Source: Brevipalpus yothersi (lineage: Eukaryota > Arthropoda > Arachnida > Trombidiformes > Tenuipalpidae). Taken from it: DNA of 64,000 bases. The notes beneath the pieces were generated by a model, which had not been told where the DNA came from, searched no databases, and saw only the letters and a list, made by a program, of their open reading frames with translations. The stretch covers positions 1-64,000 of the forward strand of contig QZCP01000252.1 of NCBI GenBank assembly GCA_003956705.1, in the 5' to 3' direction. Positions 25,607 through 37,460 of this stretch are shown piece after piece. A program made the translations under genes and the position numbers. Positions within the stretch are counted from its first letter, which is position 1, and every line of letters begins with the position of its first letter.

Positions 25607-27261
25607 ATGCCGACAAATGAATCGGAACAATCTGGAAAAATTTGCCGATGGCTCAGATTTTCTCGTGAAAATTTTAGTAAATTTGCTAAACTGTGTACCT
25701 TGGACGTATATGTGTATCTAATATGTTTTGGATTTGCCATAACCAGGATTACTGGTTTACAATTGATCCAGGTTGGTATCAATTTTTGATATTTACGATG
25801 AAGTATAATACAATGATTTTCTTGAACGAATAAAAGGATAAAGTTTGTATCAACGAACTTAAGCTTCCGGCAAATATCTGTTATAATATTGAAAAGCGTC
25901 CTGGATATGAGAAGGAAGCAATTCATTTGTATAAAGCTGCTACAACCTTTCGAACATATGAAAATATTATCGTTTTCATTCCATCCATACTGATAACTTT
26001 GTTCAGTGGGCGACTACTTGACAAGTATCCGGGACATATGAAATTTTTTCTGGCCGCTCCTGGACTTGGGATCATACTCCATTCAATTTTGATGATATAT
26101 CATGTGATTAATTTTGAAATTGATTATCGTCAAATGTATTGGGTCAAATTGACCTATGGATTGACCGGAAATATGGCCCTTTTCTATTCTGCATCCTACA
26201 CATATGTTCTGCGTTATAATCCCAAGAATTTACGACAAGTTCGATTCGGGATGGTCGATTTTGCAATGCATATCGGTAAATTGTGACCACTAAAAATGTC
26301 AGAAATTTGAACTCATTTTCTGTGTTTTAATTAAGGATTTGCATCTTGCATCAGCGCTGGAGGTACGATTTTGGTTTCAAATCCATGGTTCTATTCCGGA
26401 CTGAGAAATTATCTCGGAGTTTATGCAACAAGTGCAATTGTGAATCTTATCGCTTTGATCTGGATTTTCTTATTCATGAACACTTCGAATAGTGGAGAAG
26501 ATCAGAGAGGCTTGGATAAGAATGAAAATTCATGCACAGAGGAACAATCAACCCCAGAACTTATTCCAGACCAGGGCCCATCGTCCAACGATAAATTACT
26601 CGTAAAATTGATGAAAAATATTGCTCTGATGATCAAAACCTTCACCAAAAAGCGTGAAAACGATAATCACATCAGATTATGGTGGTCTCTTGTGTGTTTT
26701 TCAATTTCTCAAATTTGCATAATGAGTGAGCTAATTGTGGTGTTTCAATTTGCTCAAAGAGTCTATGGATGGGATGCACAATATTTCTCCAATCTTAGGG
26801 CTGTGACTGAACTTATTCCAACCTTTGGTGCTGCACTATTTCCAATGATTCTGATCAATAAGCTCAAATTGAGTGACACAACTTTGGGAATCATCGGATC
26901 ATATTCACTCATGTTCGCTTATCTCATTAAAGGAGGCTTCCTGGTGCCAAGTGCCTTCTATGTAGGAGAAATCGTTTCCATGTTCATCGAGATGACCCCC
27001 ATCGCTTTCCGTACCATCGCATCAAGACTCATCACATCTGACGAGTATGGACAAGTTTCAACTGTACTCTCCATTATTCAATCATCATCTAGATTGGTAT
27101 CCACCATCATCTCAACAGCAATTTTCAATAAGACTCTCCATGCATATCCTGGAACTGTATACATACTTGCCACAGGTGTGATGTTTATTCCATATCTTGT
27201 GCTATTATGGATGGATCTTACTCAGAGAAGGATAAATAAACGTCAAGCTTTATCTCAGTGA
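25607..27261 (+). CDS. SLC46-like major facilitator transporter
   Basis: There are three exons, 25607-25771, 25837-26275 and 26336-27261, totalling 509 residues. The first junction keeps phase 0 and yields Leu-Ile-Gln followed by Asp-Lys-Val-Cys, a motif in the first extracellular loop typical of the SLC46 family (proton-coupled folate transporter and relatives). About twelve hydrophobic segments follow. Between segments 2 and 3 is Gly-Arg-Leu-Leu-Asp-Lys-Tyr, the major-facilitator loop signature. A long charged cytosolic loop with Ser/Glu residues splits the two halves. The protein should sit in the plasma or lysosomal membrane and move a small organic solute with protons. The substrate cannot be deduced. 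The first donor is the weak GTTGGT and its acceptor AAAAG is poor, so that junction is the least certain part. Confidence 0.8.
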
Positions 27262-27405
27262 AAGTGCAAAGATCCACTGGGTTGAATATTAATAATTTCT
27301 CTGATTTCATCCAACCGATATTTATATTTATATTGATATTGCTGTCTCTAGCCAGTAACGAAAAAGGTGAAGGACGGCAAGATAACGGAAAACAAAGGTT
27401 GGTAC

Positions 27406-27529
27406 GTACAGCCGTATTCAATATGATGAGACAGATAGCCTCACCTGATTAGATACCGACCGTTGTCCATTTAGGCTACTATCTTATCAGTTGGAACTAT
27501 CTGTCTCATCCTAATGAACTTGGCTGTAC
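27406..27529. ncRNA. Long imperfect hairpin, possible microRNA precursor or MITE
   Basis: Two arms of about 50 bases pair imperfectly around a loop of about 20. GTACAGCC (27406-27413) pairs with GGCTGTAC (27522-27529). GATGAGACAGATAG pairs with CTATCTGTCTCATC without mismatch, and a further block pairs around CTGAT/ATCAG. Small bulges separate the blocks, as in arthropod pri-miRNAs. It lies in the short gap between the converging 3' ends of the SLC46-like gene and SDHA. I do not recognise the sequence as a known microRNA. A small inverted-repeat transposon is the main alternative. Confidence 0.5.
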
Positions 27530-27658
27530 CTAGCTTGAGAAGCTCTATCGATGCCAGAGATGTATAAAGATAGAGAAGATAAGATTTCTGCTCACTCAAG
27601 GGAGAGAAAGTCAACATACCCAGAGATTGTACAATTATGTCACATTTTATTTAGTTTA

Positions 27659-30136
27659 CTAATACGCTCGAATAGCTGGAGCTACTGAATTACACTCTTC
27701 GTCTAAGGTAGTATCAATCACAGGTCGATAGTTCAATTCCACGGTTCCATCAGGATGTACCCAAGAAAGTGTATGTTTACGCCAATGCTGATCCATAGGC
27801 TTCTTTTGTTGGCCTGCAAGAGGCTTAGAATAATCGTATTCATCGATTCGATCCTTGAAATCTTCACGAGCGTGAGCTCCTCGACTCTCTTTCCTATTCT
27901 CTGCACTGTACATTGTCATTTTAGCATTGAGCATGAGATTCTGTAGCTCTAATGTTTCAATCAGATCAGTGTTCCAAATCAAACCACGATCTCGGACCTG
28001 AAGATCAAGAAAAAGATCATGAGTAGGAGAAAGTCGATGGATTTTCCACCATCATTGAAAGCACTTACGGATATATCAGGAAGTTTTTTGGAGATTTCAT
28101 CAATTTTTCTGACTCCTTCCTTCAAAACTTCTCCAGTTCGGAAAACTGCAGCATTACTCTGCATACACTTTTGCATTTGTAACCTTAATTCTGCGGTGGG
28201 TATACTTCCTGAGGCATGTCTTATGCGATCAAGATTGGCAACAGATTGCTCTCCAGCATCAATTTTAAGTTCGCCGATAGATTCTCCAGGTTTGTTTTCC
28301 TCTGCAATTGTCTTGGCACATGCTCGACCAAAAACAACGAGATCAAGCAGAGAATTAGCACCTAGACGATTGGCTCCATGTACAGAGGCACAAGCTGCTT
28401 CACCACAAGCGTATAGACCAGGTACAACCTGATCACCATTTTTCTCATCATGAGTGATGACTTGACCCCTGTAATTCGTTGGTACACCTCCCATATTATA
28501 ATGTACGGTAGGTAGCACAGGAATGGGCTCTTGGGTTACATCGACTCCAGCGAAAATCATTGCTGTTTCTGATATGCCTGGAAGTCTTGCTGCTAATTGT
28601 TCAGCGGGTAAATGATGCAATTGTAGATAGACATGATCTTTTTCCGGTCCACAGCCACGACCTTCTCGAATTTCGATGGTCATTGAACGAGACACAACAT
28701 CACGAGAGGCAAGATCCTTGGCGACAGGGGCATATCTTTCCATAAATCTTTCTCCCTCTCCGTTGATAAGAAAACCACCTTCTCCACGACATCCTGGAAG
28801 ATAAAATGATGATTTTATTAGGATAAAAAGAAACATTCTAGTGTTGATGAGAAACCAATTCTGAAAAATTTCCAATTTCAGTGCAAACATCTTTCATATG
28901 CATGATTGGAAACAAGATAAAATATTGTGTATATCTTGATTAGATTAAATAAGATCAGGCTCACCTTCGGTGATGAGACATCCAGCTCCATAAATACCGG
29001 TGGGATGAAATTGGACAAATTCGAGATCCTGAGAGGGTAAACCAGCACGACACACCATCGCTGTACCATCACCAGTACAAGTATGGGCTGATGTACATGA
29101 GAAATATGCTCGTCCATATCCTCTGTAATGAGGAGTTAATCAAAATTATGCTCATTCCCTCGGGAAGACGCATGATACTTACCCAGTTGCTAACACAGTA
29201 TTTTTGCTTCGGAATCTGTGGAGAGTTCCATCTTCGAGATTGATAGCAATCACACCACGGCATTCACCCTTTTCCATCAATAGATCAAGAGCAAAGTATT
29301 CGACAAAGTATTTGCAATCATAGCGTAGAGATTGTCCATACAAAGTATGCAGAAGTGAATGTCCAGTACGATCAGCTACACAACAACATCGATGAGCTTG
29401 TCCTCCTTTTCCAAAGTTATAAGATTGGCCACCGAATGCTCGTTGATAAATTTTGCCCTCTTGAGTTCGACTGAAAGGCATTCCATAATTTTCAAGCTAA
29501 AAAGGAGGCAAAAATATATAGAATCGAAAACAGAAGAAAACAATCTTTCCTAACTCACTTCAATAACAGCCTCAGGTGCCTCTCTGGTCATATAATGAAT
29601 AGCGTCCTGGTCACCAAGCCAATCAGATCCTTTAACAGTATCATACATATGCCATCTCCAATCATCTGGTTCCATATTACCGAGAGCTGCATTGATTCCA
29701 CCTTGAGCTGCCACAGTATGACTTCGAGTGGGAAACAATTTGGTAATGACAGCAGTATTAAAGCCTTCCTGAACCAAGCCGAAAGCAGCACGAAGACCAG
29801 CTCCTCCAGCTCCAACAACCACAGCATCAAATGTGTGATCAACCACCGGATACTCTTTGGATATTGATGCTGACTTGGGAAATGAGAACCTCTTCTCACC
29901 AGACACATGTACACCCCTCCGACTGGGCAGGGTATTTAATTTAGTCTTTGAACGAAAATATCAGCAGCATAGTTGTGAGTTTGAATGTTGGTAAAGGTTA
30001 ACGCGTTCACAGCCGGTGGAAGAAGTCAAAAAGAGGGAAACAGAACAGAAAATTGAAATCGAAATCAATTTCTCCAGGTAACACACAACATAGAGAAAAT
30101 GAATCTTACCTTCAGTAGCTGGAGAACTCGAGACAT
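27659..30136 (-). CDS. SDHA: Succinate dehydrogenase flavoprotein subunit
   Basis: There are six exons on the minus strand: 30136-30110, 29945-29559, 29496-29183, 29122-28965, 28793-28069 and 27997-27659. The phases are consistent and total 649 residues, near the usual length. SDHA oxidises succinate to fumarate in complex II and the citric acid cycle. The first exon codes only nine residues that open a basic, hydroxylated mitochondrial presequence. Visible landmarks are the FAD-binding Val-Val-Gly-Ala-Gly-Gly-Ala-Gly-Leu and Arg-Ser-His-Thr-Val-Ala-Ala-Gln-Gly-Gly, which holds the histidine that bonds FAD covalently. His-Pro-Thr-Gly and His-Gly-Ala-Asn-Arg-Leu-Gly form the substrate and flavin region, and Arg-Gly-Ala-His-Ala-Arg-Glu lies near the C-terminus. 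All key residues are present. The micropeptide gene is divergent upstream. Confidence 0.96.
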
Positions 30137-30888
30137 TGTTAAAATAGATAAATAATTGACAAATCAACCGAAATTAACAGAGAAGAAAACAATATGTACC
30201 CAAGAAGACGGACCAAGTAAATAAACAAGATATTCTGAATTTTTGTGTAAGCTCTTGATGTTTCATCTGCGCATCGCATCGCTCGAGTGCATTCGGACTT
30301 GGTCCTGGTAATTCAGATTAATTAGTTGATTGTCTTTCATGAGAAATTAATTTTATGATGATGATTATTTCAATTTCAGAAAGAATTCGCATTCATTTGT
30401 AAAAACTCTCAGGCAATGGCTATCGTTTTGGGAAAGTAAAATCTTGAGAGAGTATAAGCTAGAAGAAGATGCACAAGCGGACGATCAAGTGGCTTGACCT
30501 TTACCTAACAAATGTTCTTCATGCATGTTTGGCCGTGAATTGTGATGATATTGAAAAAATGAATAATGAAGAGAAATCAGACAAGAGATATGATTGAAAA
30601 TTAAATCAGGAATCCTTATCAAAATAAAATAAAAGAGACAATTTTGTATCTGAATATTTCATGACATGATATGAGAATTCCCCTCCAAGTGAGCATTCAA
30701 GATAACCGCCATAAAGAGACTGATTGGATCTGGAAGCAGTTCAAATGAGCAACATTTTATGGTAAACATTGTACGAATTGTTGATGAAATATTTTGTTTG
30801 TATTGCTGATTGTGTTAATTTTTGAGAGGTCTTAACTCTCTCAATTGGATTCCATTTGATCTGGTCCAGACACATCAATTGAATCGGG

Positions 30889-31151
30889 ATGGGGTATAAC
30901 ATTAATTTTCGAATCTGCTATCCTCTCTGGTTTTATGGCTTCGTACCAGCAACCTATCTTTGGTCAAGAAGTGAGTTGATTCTAATTTTTTCACCTCTAA
31001 ATGCTCTTTTCAGATGTTGCTGAATGTACATTTCTGATTTTTTTTTCTAATTTTGATAAATCTTGTCCATTTACTTTCTTGTGATACAGGATTTGATACT
31101 CAGATTCCAGAACCTAATGATAAGTCAACCAAAGATGGAAAAAAAAGTTGA
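30889..31151 (+). CDS. 47-residue membrane micropeptide, two exons
   Basis: The exons are 30889-30970 and 31090-31151, joined in phase 1 by GTGAGT and GATACAG. They code 47 residues. Residues about 8-24 are hydrophobic and aromatic (Tyr-Pro-Leu-Trp-Phe-Tyr-Gly-Phe-Val-Pro), followed by Arg-Arg and a polar tail ending in Lys and Ser. An AATAAA lies about 90 bases after the stop, near 31241. This layout suggests a single-pass membrane microprotein. The shape loosely recalls small accessory subunits of respiratory complexes, such as NDUFB1, but the resemblance is weak and I do not assign it. It is divergent from SDHA and converges on the palmitoyltransferase gene. Confidence 0.5.
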
Positions 31152-31723
31152 TCGGATCTGGCTTCTCGGCTGTTTGTTGGCTTGAGATCGTTTGTTAATA
31201 TCAATGTTAAATTAGATTGGCTTGCCAAATCGTATTCAAGATGAATAAATGTAGTATATAATTAACAAAACTATGGTTGTGGGTAATTGAATCACTTGGA
31301 AACCATAAAATGGTCTACAATTCTCATGGATTTACAATACCTTTATCAGTTTCTTAAATGCTCAACTGATATCTTGATCATCGAAAGTCTTGATTGATAA
31401 TCGATCAATCTGGGATTGAGCATTGATCGTATAAGAATCTCCCTTTTCGTGACTTAGAACCTAGACTTCTCTCTTTTTCTCTTATATCTTTTAAGAGATT
31501 GGAAAAAAATCATCAAGTTTAGATGGTGGTTCAACTTTATTGACTAGTTGATCAGGAGCTTGTATACAAAAGATACGAGTTCGAGTGAAAATTATTTACA
31601 AAATTAAAAGGGTACTGACTATAGACCCGATCATTATGAAGAATTGGAGTGAAATTATAGTATAAGATAATCGGTGGGCGATATAATAGAATTTTGAGTA
31701 AAAAGAGTGGTTCATGATTGACT

Positions 31724-32761
31724 TCATTTGTTTTTGCTCGAGTTCAACTTGTATTCAGTTCTAGTTGGAAAATTTTGTCCATTTCCTGGTAACTTGGACG
31801 GTATGAATGGTGATAGCCAGACAAGAGCCCAATTTGATCCAAGCGAGTGATAAACATTCATTTTCCAGCTACCTAAATCGTATATATCGATTCCTTTGTT
31901 CTTTTCGTGGACTGTAAAGAATGATAATCAAAAATTAGATCATCTACCGAAAGCATATGAGCTAAGCATCTGGATAGCAAGTTCCATTGCTCAATCAAAA
32001 GTAGTCAGACTTCTGGTTTCAATAAATGATTCAAATCATGATCAGTTACCTGTTTGATTTGTGAGCATCATGGAGCCATGATAGAGTAATAAACCAAGTG
32101 AAAATAGACATCCTGCAATATTTATCACTGAAATAATGCAACAGAATGTGTGATACAGAGGCAGCTTTCCAAAAGTCCAAAATATGAATGGAAATGTGTG
32201 TGCAAATAGATTCCAAACATTGAAACCTCCAAGTAGATCCCAGATGAAAAGCATATTGAAAATGGTTGCATAAAAAGCTCCAATTGACAAGTGTAGTAAT
32301 AAAGGTAAAAAGTAGCGATAATTAGAATAGCCAATACATGTTTTGGCAAATAAACAATGATGATCTCTCTTGAGAACGCAAACATTGCACACTAGGCAAT
32401 GATGAGATCGAGGTGGTGAACATGTTTCACAAATCATACATATTCGAGATCGTGAATTGGCTTGTGATGATGAGGCCGATGAAGATGTGACCATCATTTT
32501 ACCACGAATAGTACTCTCATATCGAATGATCATGATAAAATTGCCAATAATATTGTGCAACAAAAAAGTGCCCACCAAGCCATGAAGCAATGGTCCATAC
32601 AAATCGATGGGATACAAGTGTCGACAGACGACAATCAATTCGAATACAAAAGTTCCCAATACAGCGACGAAAAAAAATATTCCAGCAAAATCATCCCAAC
32701 CAGGAAATTTGGACACAATTCGAGGAACCGATCTTTGGCGGTCTTTCATTTTATTCCTCAT
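31724..32761 (-). CDS. DHHC-type palmitoyltransferase
   Basis: There are two exons, 32761-32050 and 31911-31724, joined in phase 1 (GTAACT...TTTACAG), giving 299 residues. Such enzymes attach palmitate to cysteines of target proteins at Golgi, ER or plasma membranes. Two membrane segments precede the zinc-binding cysteine-rich domain, which begins Cys-Met-Ile-Cys-Glu-Thr-Cys and holds Arg-Ser-His-His-Cys. The catalytic Arg-Asp-His-His-Cys is followed by Cys-Ile-Gly-Tyr-Ser-Asn-Tyr-Arg-Tyr-Phe. Two more membrane segments follow. The second exon ends with a polar tail including a Tyr-Asp-Leu-Gly...Asn segment. The active-site Cys and zinc ligands are intact. Small size and four membrane segments suit the ZDHHC16/24-type group, but the subfamily is uncertain. 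The first in-frame ATG after an upstream stop was chosen. Confidence 0.9.
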
Positions 32762-33424
32762 CCCTACTGATGTCAACCGATAATGTCAACCAGTTCACTA
32801 ATGTCAATACTTCATTCAGGCAAAGAAGAGAAGAGGAATTGTCATTATCATCGACCTTTCCATATACACACATGTACACACACGGAAACACAAATCAAAT
32901 CGATAAAATTGCTCAAAAAAGAACATCAAATTAACGATCGAAGATGGATCATCATGAAAGACACGGTAAACAGACATGATAAAAACATGCTCCAGCTGAG
33001 AGAGTCGATCGATTGAGGCGGGAATTCTGTAGCCTGCAATCTTGACTCTGAACGCCGGCTTGAATAACGGTATTCTGGTGTAACGGTAAAGTTTCTTTTT
33101 AGATGTGAGATTGCGGTGAGACAAATTTATTGTTGTTATGCATATGTTGAGCTTTGAGAGTGACATTCAATGTGATTATTAATATTGTGAACTGATCAAA
33201 ACAAATAGAGAAAGATAGTGAGAACTATGAATGAGATGATGCTGATTATTATCAGTAATGACGATGTTAATGCTTCAAGGCTTCATGATACAAAGGTCAT
33301 TGATAACATTTTGGCATGAGTGTGAGCATTTGGTTGATTGTTTGGTGAGAAATTTTTTTGATGAGCTAAATTTATTCATAAATACATGAAATATATGAAG
33401 TGGTGGTGATGGATATACCAACGA

Positions 33425-34919
33425 TCATTTCAATCTGACCATAGGTATTTCATTTATTTTTCTAGAACGATCATCTTGTGGTCTGTTCTTTGGTTTTCCG
33501 ATGGTGAATATTGATCTTGGATGTTCCTTATTATCATTTGGTCGTGTTTCGTGTCTACTTTTTCTCGGATTATATCGATCCAATCTCAAGAACCATGATA
33601 ATTTTGGATAAAGTAAGCAAATGGCTTTTCGAAAGCTTTCATTTATTATACCATAGATTATCGGGTTCACGGCACTGTTGAGAGATGCGAAAACATGAGC
33701 CCAAAATTTGACTTCACCATTCCATGGCTTTACCTGTGTGGTCAAGTGATATAAAATTGAGATATTTTGAGGAACTCATTGATATGGAGTGAAATGAAGA
33801 AAAATAATTACCGAATCAGCCGATTTGAGAGCAAAAAATCGATGAAATACTATCACTTGTAATGGAGTCCAACAGACTGCTGATGTAATCAGGTATATAA
33901 ATAGCATCATGATTACTTTTCTTCGATGTCTAATTTTGACACTATTTTCCTGTGTACTAATTTTCTGTTCATATCTTTTCATTTTACATATCACTGAACA
34001 GTATGCGATTGTCATTATGATGAGTGGAATGTACACCAGGAAAGCTAAAATGAGAAACCAATAAACTTCGATCTTCCTGGTATCTTCTTTACACCATGTC
34101 TAATCATAGAAAAAGTTGAATCAATAATGGATTTATCTTTCATTCTCTATACTCTAACCTCATAGTAATCACACCATTGACGAGTTCGATATTCTCGCCA
34201 AAAATAAACCGGAAGCGCAATTAGAAATGAGATTATCCAAATCAGAGTCATAATGATGAAAGAGTTTCTTTTGCTCATTGGATTTCGAAATGGACGAATG
34301 ATTCCAACTAGTCTATCACAAGATATCCATGTTAGTGTAAATACACTAGCAATTAGAAATAAAACTGTCAAAAAAAGGAAAGTGTGTCAAAAATTAGAAT
34401 GAAACAATATTGACACCCACACAAATGAGATCATCGATCAATATACAATTAGAATTCTAATGTCAAATAGGCGTCGTCATCTTATGAAATACCTTTTCCT
34501 GATGTTTCGATTTCGCAAAAAAATGATCCAAGCACATAATTTTGAAAAAGATTATTTATACATGCTGCCCAGGCACATGTTAAGGTTGTTCCTAGATCAG
34601 CGATTGCCATGTTACAAATGAAAAGGTTGGTACAATTTCGGCTATTCTTGAATCGTACGATTACATGAACAATTAAAAAATTTCCAATCAAACTAACCAC
34701 AGTGATCACAAAAAATAAGAAAGACTTGAGACACATTTCCCATATTGGCTTATGGACCCACACATCACGATCTAATCGATAGTATAAGCCTGAATAATTA
34801 TCAGTCTGTATCACCCAGCGAATTTGTTTTATAGTTAAATTATTCCAATAGTTACATGATGTTCCAGTGAACGATGGGGCATATAATGAATCACTTTCTA
34901 CTGATGATATGACATCCAT
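33425..34919 (-). CDS. Class A neuropeptide-type G protein-coupled receptor
   Basis: There are four exons, 34919-34493, 34364-34159, 34099-33812 and 33733-33425, with phases 1, 0 and 0, totalling 409 residues. Seven hydrophobic segments are visible. Family marks are Gly-Asn-Phe-Leu-Ile-Val in helix 1, Asn-Met-Ala-Ile-Ala-Asp-Leu in helix 2 and Cys-Asp-Arg-Leu at the end of helix 3, in place of Asp-Arg-Tyr. Helix 6 has Cys-Trp-Thr-Pro and helix 7 has Asn-Pro-Ile-Ile-Tyr. Cys in the helix-3 start and second extracellular loop can form the conserved disulfide. The N-terminus has Asn-Leu-Thr and Asn-Tyr-Ser glycosylation sites and no signal peptide. The tail is Arg/Lys-rich. The overall look is that of peptide receptors; the ligand is unknown. 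Confidence 0.9.
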
Positions 34920-35858
34920 TTTAAATTATTTTTTATCTTCGAGGAAGTGAACACTTATACCCATATAAACCACACAATTGTCCAAAGATTTAAAAAACTA
35001 TCAGATTTTCACGGAATCAAAAAAAGCATCATCTTGATTCATCAGTAAAGTTGAGTGGAAACAGTAGTGAGGAATAGTGAATCTAAAATCTTTAGATACA
35101 CCCTATTAATGCCATGATACGCTGATAAGATTGTATCGTTTTGGTGCGTACAAACTTTTTAGATTATCACACAGGTTCAACAAACAGTATTACTATTTTT
35201 TTCTCACAGCCAAACATGCTAGTGATGGCCAGTTCTTACCCGATAAATCCTTAAATCTGCTTCTACTCCACAAAATGGAGAGCTTAGGGTAAAACTCAAA
35301 TTTTCAATCAATTAAATTAGAGTTCGAAATCCTTGAATTCAATCGATTGCAAGCTTCGATGAAATCTTGAGGTTCTTATCAGCCAATGAATACCTCATCA
35401 GACACTACTATCACGCTATTTTGAGACTTCCTGACTCAAGGAGTTTGCGATTGAACTCGAGTGATATGAAGCCATAACGGAATCCCGTTCTAACGATAAT
35501 AGATATATCGTATTCTTGTACATAGCATGAGAACGAATAAAATTCGCCATATTTTAACTTTTGAGTCGAGTTTCATTTTTCCATGTCATAGTTACATAAG
35601 TTCCATGCATTTCTCAAAGTTTTAAATAGCATTTAATAACTTGCACTAATTTTGACTTGTGAAAAACAGGTGTATTGATGTTTTTCAGTGGATTAAAGAG
35701 GTTTAAAAGGATGAAATATCAGATATTTTGACCAACGGTGATGAGAAAGATCATTGTAATAGAAAAAATAGAGCCTTGTTACTTGCTGAGCCATCAGTAG
35801 AAAATTTTAGTAGATGATCAATCGATTGTTCATCCAACTGCGAGATAATCAAGCATTT
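34920..35858. other. Intergenic, no gene seen
   Basis: This spacer lies between the start of the receptor gene and the stop of TAX1BP3, both on the minus strand. It is AT-rich with no convincing frame or RNA gene. Confidence 0.55.
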
Positions 35859-36338
35859 TCAATTGACTTTCGTTGCTGTTTGGTTATCATAACACGGTTG
35901 CGTCACTCCTTGACGAGCAATCAGCATGTTGAGAATCTTGTATTTTTGAATCTTGTCAACAGCTTCTCTATGAGTGACCATTGTAAAATCATATCCATTG
36001 CATTGTAAAATTTTATCACCAATTCGTAAACCAGCTCTCCAAGCTGGACCTTGCTGATCAATACCGGTCACATATATTCCATTATCACTGAAACCCTGAG
36101 GCGATTGTCGATAGTCTTGATCAATTCCACCACCAATTTTGAAGCCACATCGAAACACTTGATTGCCAGCTTCATCTAAACCAGGCTCTTTGCTCAATTT
36201 TATCGGGATCTGTGTCAAGCATCAGAAGTTGATGAAGTTGATATAAATCTCAAAAGTTGAGAAAAAGTCAGCTGGATTGCTCTTACTCACCGATAGACAT
36301 TCGATTGCAGTTCCTGGTTCATGTTGAAAAGTAGACAT
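35859..36338 (-). CDS. TAX1BP3: Single-PDZ protein TAX1BP3 (TIP-1)
   Basis: There are two exons, 36338-36291 and 36209-35859, joined in phase 0 (GTGAGT...ACACAG), giving 132 residues, close to the usual 124. The protein is essentially one PDZ domain that binds C-terminal motifs of partners and competes with other scaffold proteins, for example in Wnt and Rho signalling. Diagnostic stretches are Phe-Lys-Ile-Gly-Gly-Gly-Ile-Asp-Gln-Asp, Gly-Ile-Tyr-Val-Thr, Gly-Pro-Ala-Trp-Arg-Ala-Gly-Leu-Arg-Ile-Gly-Asp-Lys-Ile and Phe-Thr-Met-Val-Thr-His. The carboxylate-binding loop, usually Gly-Leu-Gly-Phe, is the Cys-Gly-Phe-Lys-Ile segment here. No membrane segment is present. It neighbours NACA on the same strand, 447 bases downstream. 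Confidence 0.93.
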
Positions 36339-36785
36339 GACAATGGTTTACCAACAAACTTACACCAGGAGTTGAGAAATAAGAGGCTCCAAATTAATTT
36401 GAAAACAAAGTGAATAATTGATCTCACAGGTTAACAAGAGATGATTAAAAGCTCTTTCGCCTACTCAAGTTTGGTTGTTGCTAAGCAACATGAGTTGAAT
36501 TGTTGGGAGAATTGCGCTCAAAAGTTGTCCAACGAAAGACAATTAACATCTGAAAAGCGATGACTTACTAGTGAAAAAAATCTTCGCTGAAGAATAACGA
36601 AATATTCACGAACTTTAGAAGCAAAGAGCTGATCTGAATGAATGACAATGAGAAAAGATGAGCAGACAAACTTTAGTTATTGTGTGTGGGATGGTGTTGT
36701 TTTATTGACTTGGGGCCTTATCCCAAAATCGAATACAGAAAAAAACAGAGGTTGAGACACAGACACATTGTCGTGTTGTTCATCA

Positions 36786-37460
36786 TCACATGGTCAACTC
36801 CAGTATGGCATTAACAATGTCATTATCGTGATTACGAAGGGCTTTGATGGCTCTCTTTCGAGAAACATTCGCTTGACTAACCACCAACTCGATATCCTTA
36901 CTCTGGATTCCAGTCTCATCGATTTCTTCATCTTCGGATTCCTCTTCTATGGTAGACTTAACTCCGGTTCCAACGCTTCCCAAACCTTGGCCAACTTCAC
37001 CCAAATTACCAGTACCACCCAACACTGATGAACTATCGGGAGCCTTGAATTTTTCGGCGGCAGCCATTTGAGCCTTTTGTGAAAGATCTTCTATTTTAGC
37101 TTCACCAAAAACAATATAAGTATCAGAAGCTGGACTCTTGAAAACATCTGGTTTGTTAATAACAAAAAGAATATTTTTGCTCTTCCTAATGGCAACACGA
37201 TTAACGCCGGTAATCTGTTTTAGACCCAATTTGGACATAACTTTACGAGCTTTCTTTTCACTACGTGATTGTTTACTCTTGGATGCAGCATCTTCACCGA
37301 AACCTGCAACAGTGGTTGCCTTGTCACCATCTTCGGGAACATTTTCTAATTCAGGTACTTCCGAATCATCCGAATCTTCGGTTGCCGAATCTTGATCCTT
37401 CTCTTCGGGCTTTGGTTTTGGTTGCTGTTGATTTGGTGCCGTTTCAACTGTATTAGCCAT
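36786..37460 (-). CDS. NACA: Nascent polypeptide-associated complex subunit alpha
   Basis: A single exon of 224 residues, near the usual length. With NAC-beta it binds the ribosomal exit tunnel and shields new chains from wrong targeting to the ER. Residues about 15-65 are acidic and low-complexity. The NAC domain spans about residues 65-130, with Arg-Ser-Glu-Lys-Lys-Ala-Arg-Lys, Leu-Gly-Leu-Lys-Gln-Ile, Ile-Arg-Lys-Ser-Lys-Asn-Ile-Leu-Phe-Val and Phe-Gly-Glu-Ala-Lys-Ile-Glu-Asp-Leu. The C-terminal UBA domain starts after Asp-Ile-Glu-Leu-Val and contains Ala-Asn-Val-Ser-Arg. Between them lies a Gly/Ser-rich insert of about 25 residues. LAMTOR3 is divergent about 620 bases upstream. Confidence 0.97.
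   Translation of the reverse strand: MANTVETAPNQQQPKPKPEEKDQDSATEDSDDSEVPELENVPEDGDKATTVAGFGEDAASKSKQSRSEKKARKVMSKLGLKQITGVNRVAIRKSKNILFVINKPDVFKSPASDTYIVFGEAKIEDLSQKAQMAAAEKFKAPDSSSVLGGTGNLGEVGQGLGSVGTGVKSTIEEESEDEEIDETGIQSKDIELVVSQANVSRKRAIKALRNHDNDIVNAILELTM

Noticed and set aside
28019..28432. Long plus-strand frame opposite SDHA
   Set aside because: It is the antisense shadow of SDHA exon 5, with no independent support.
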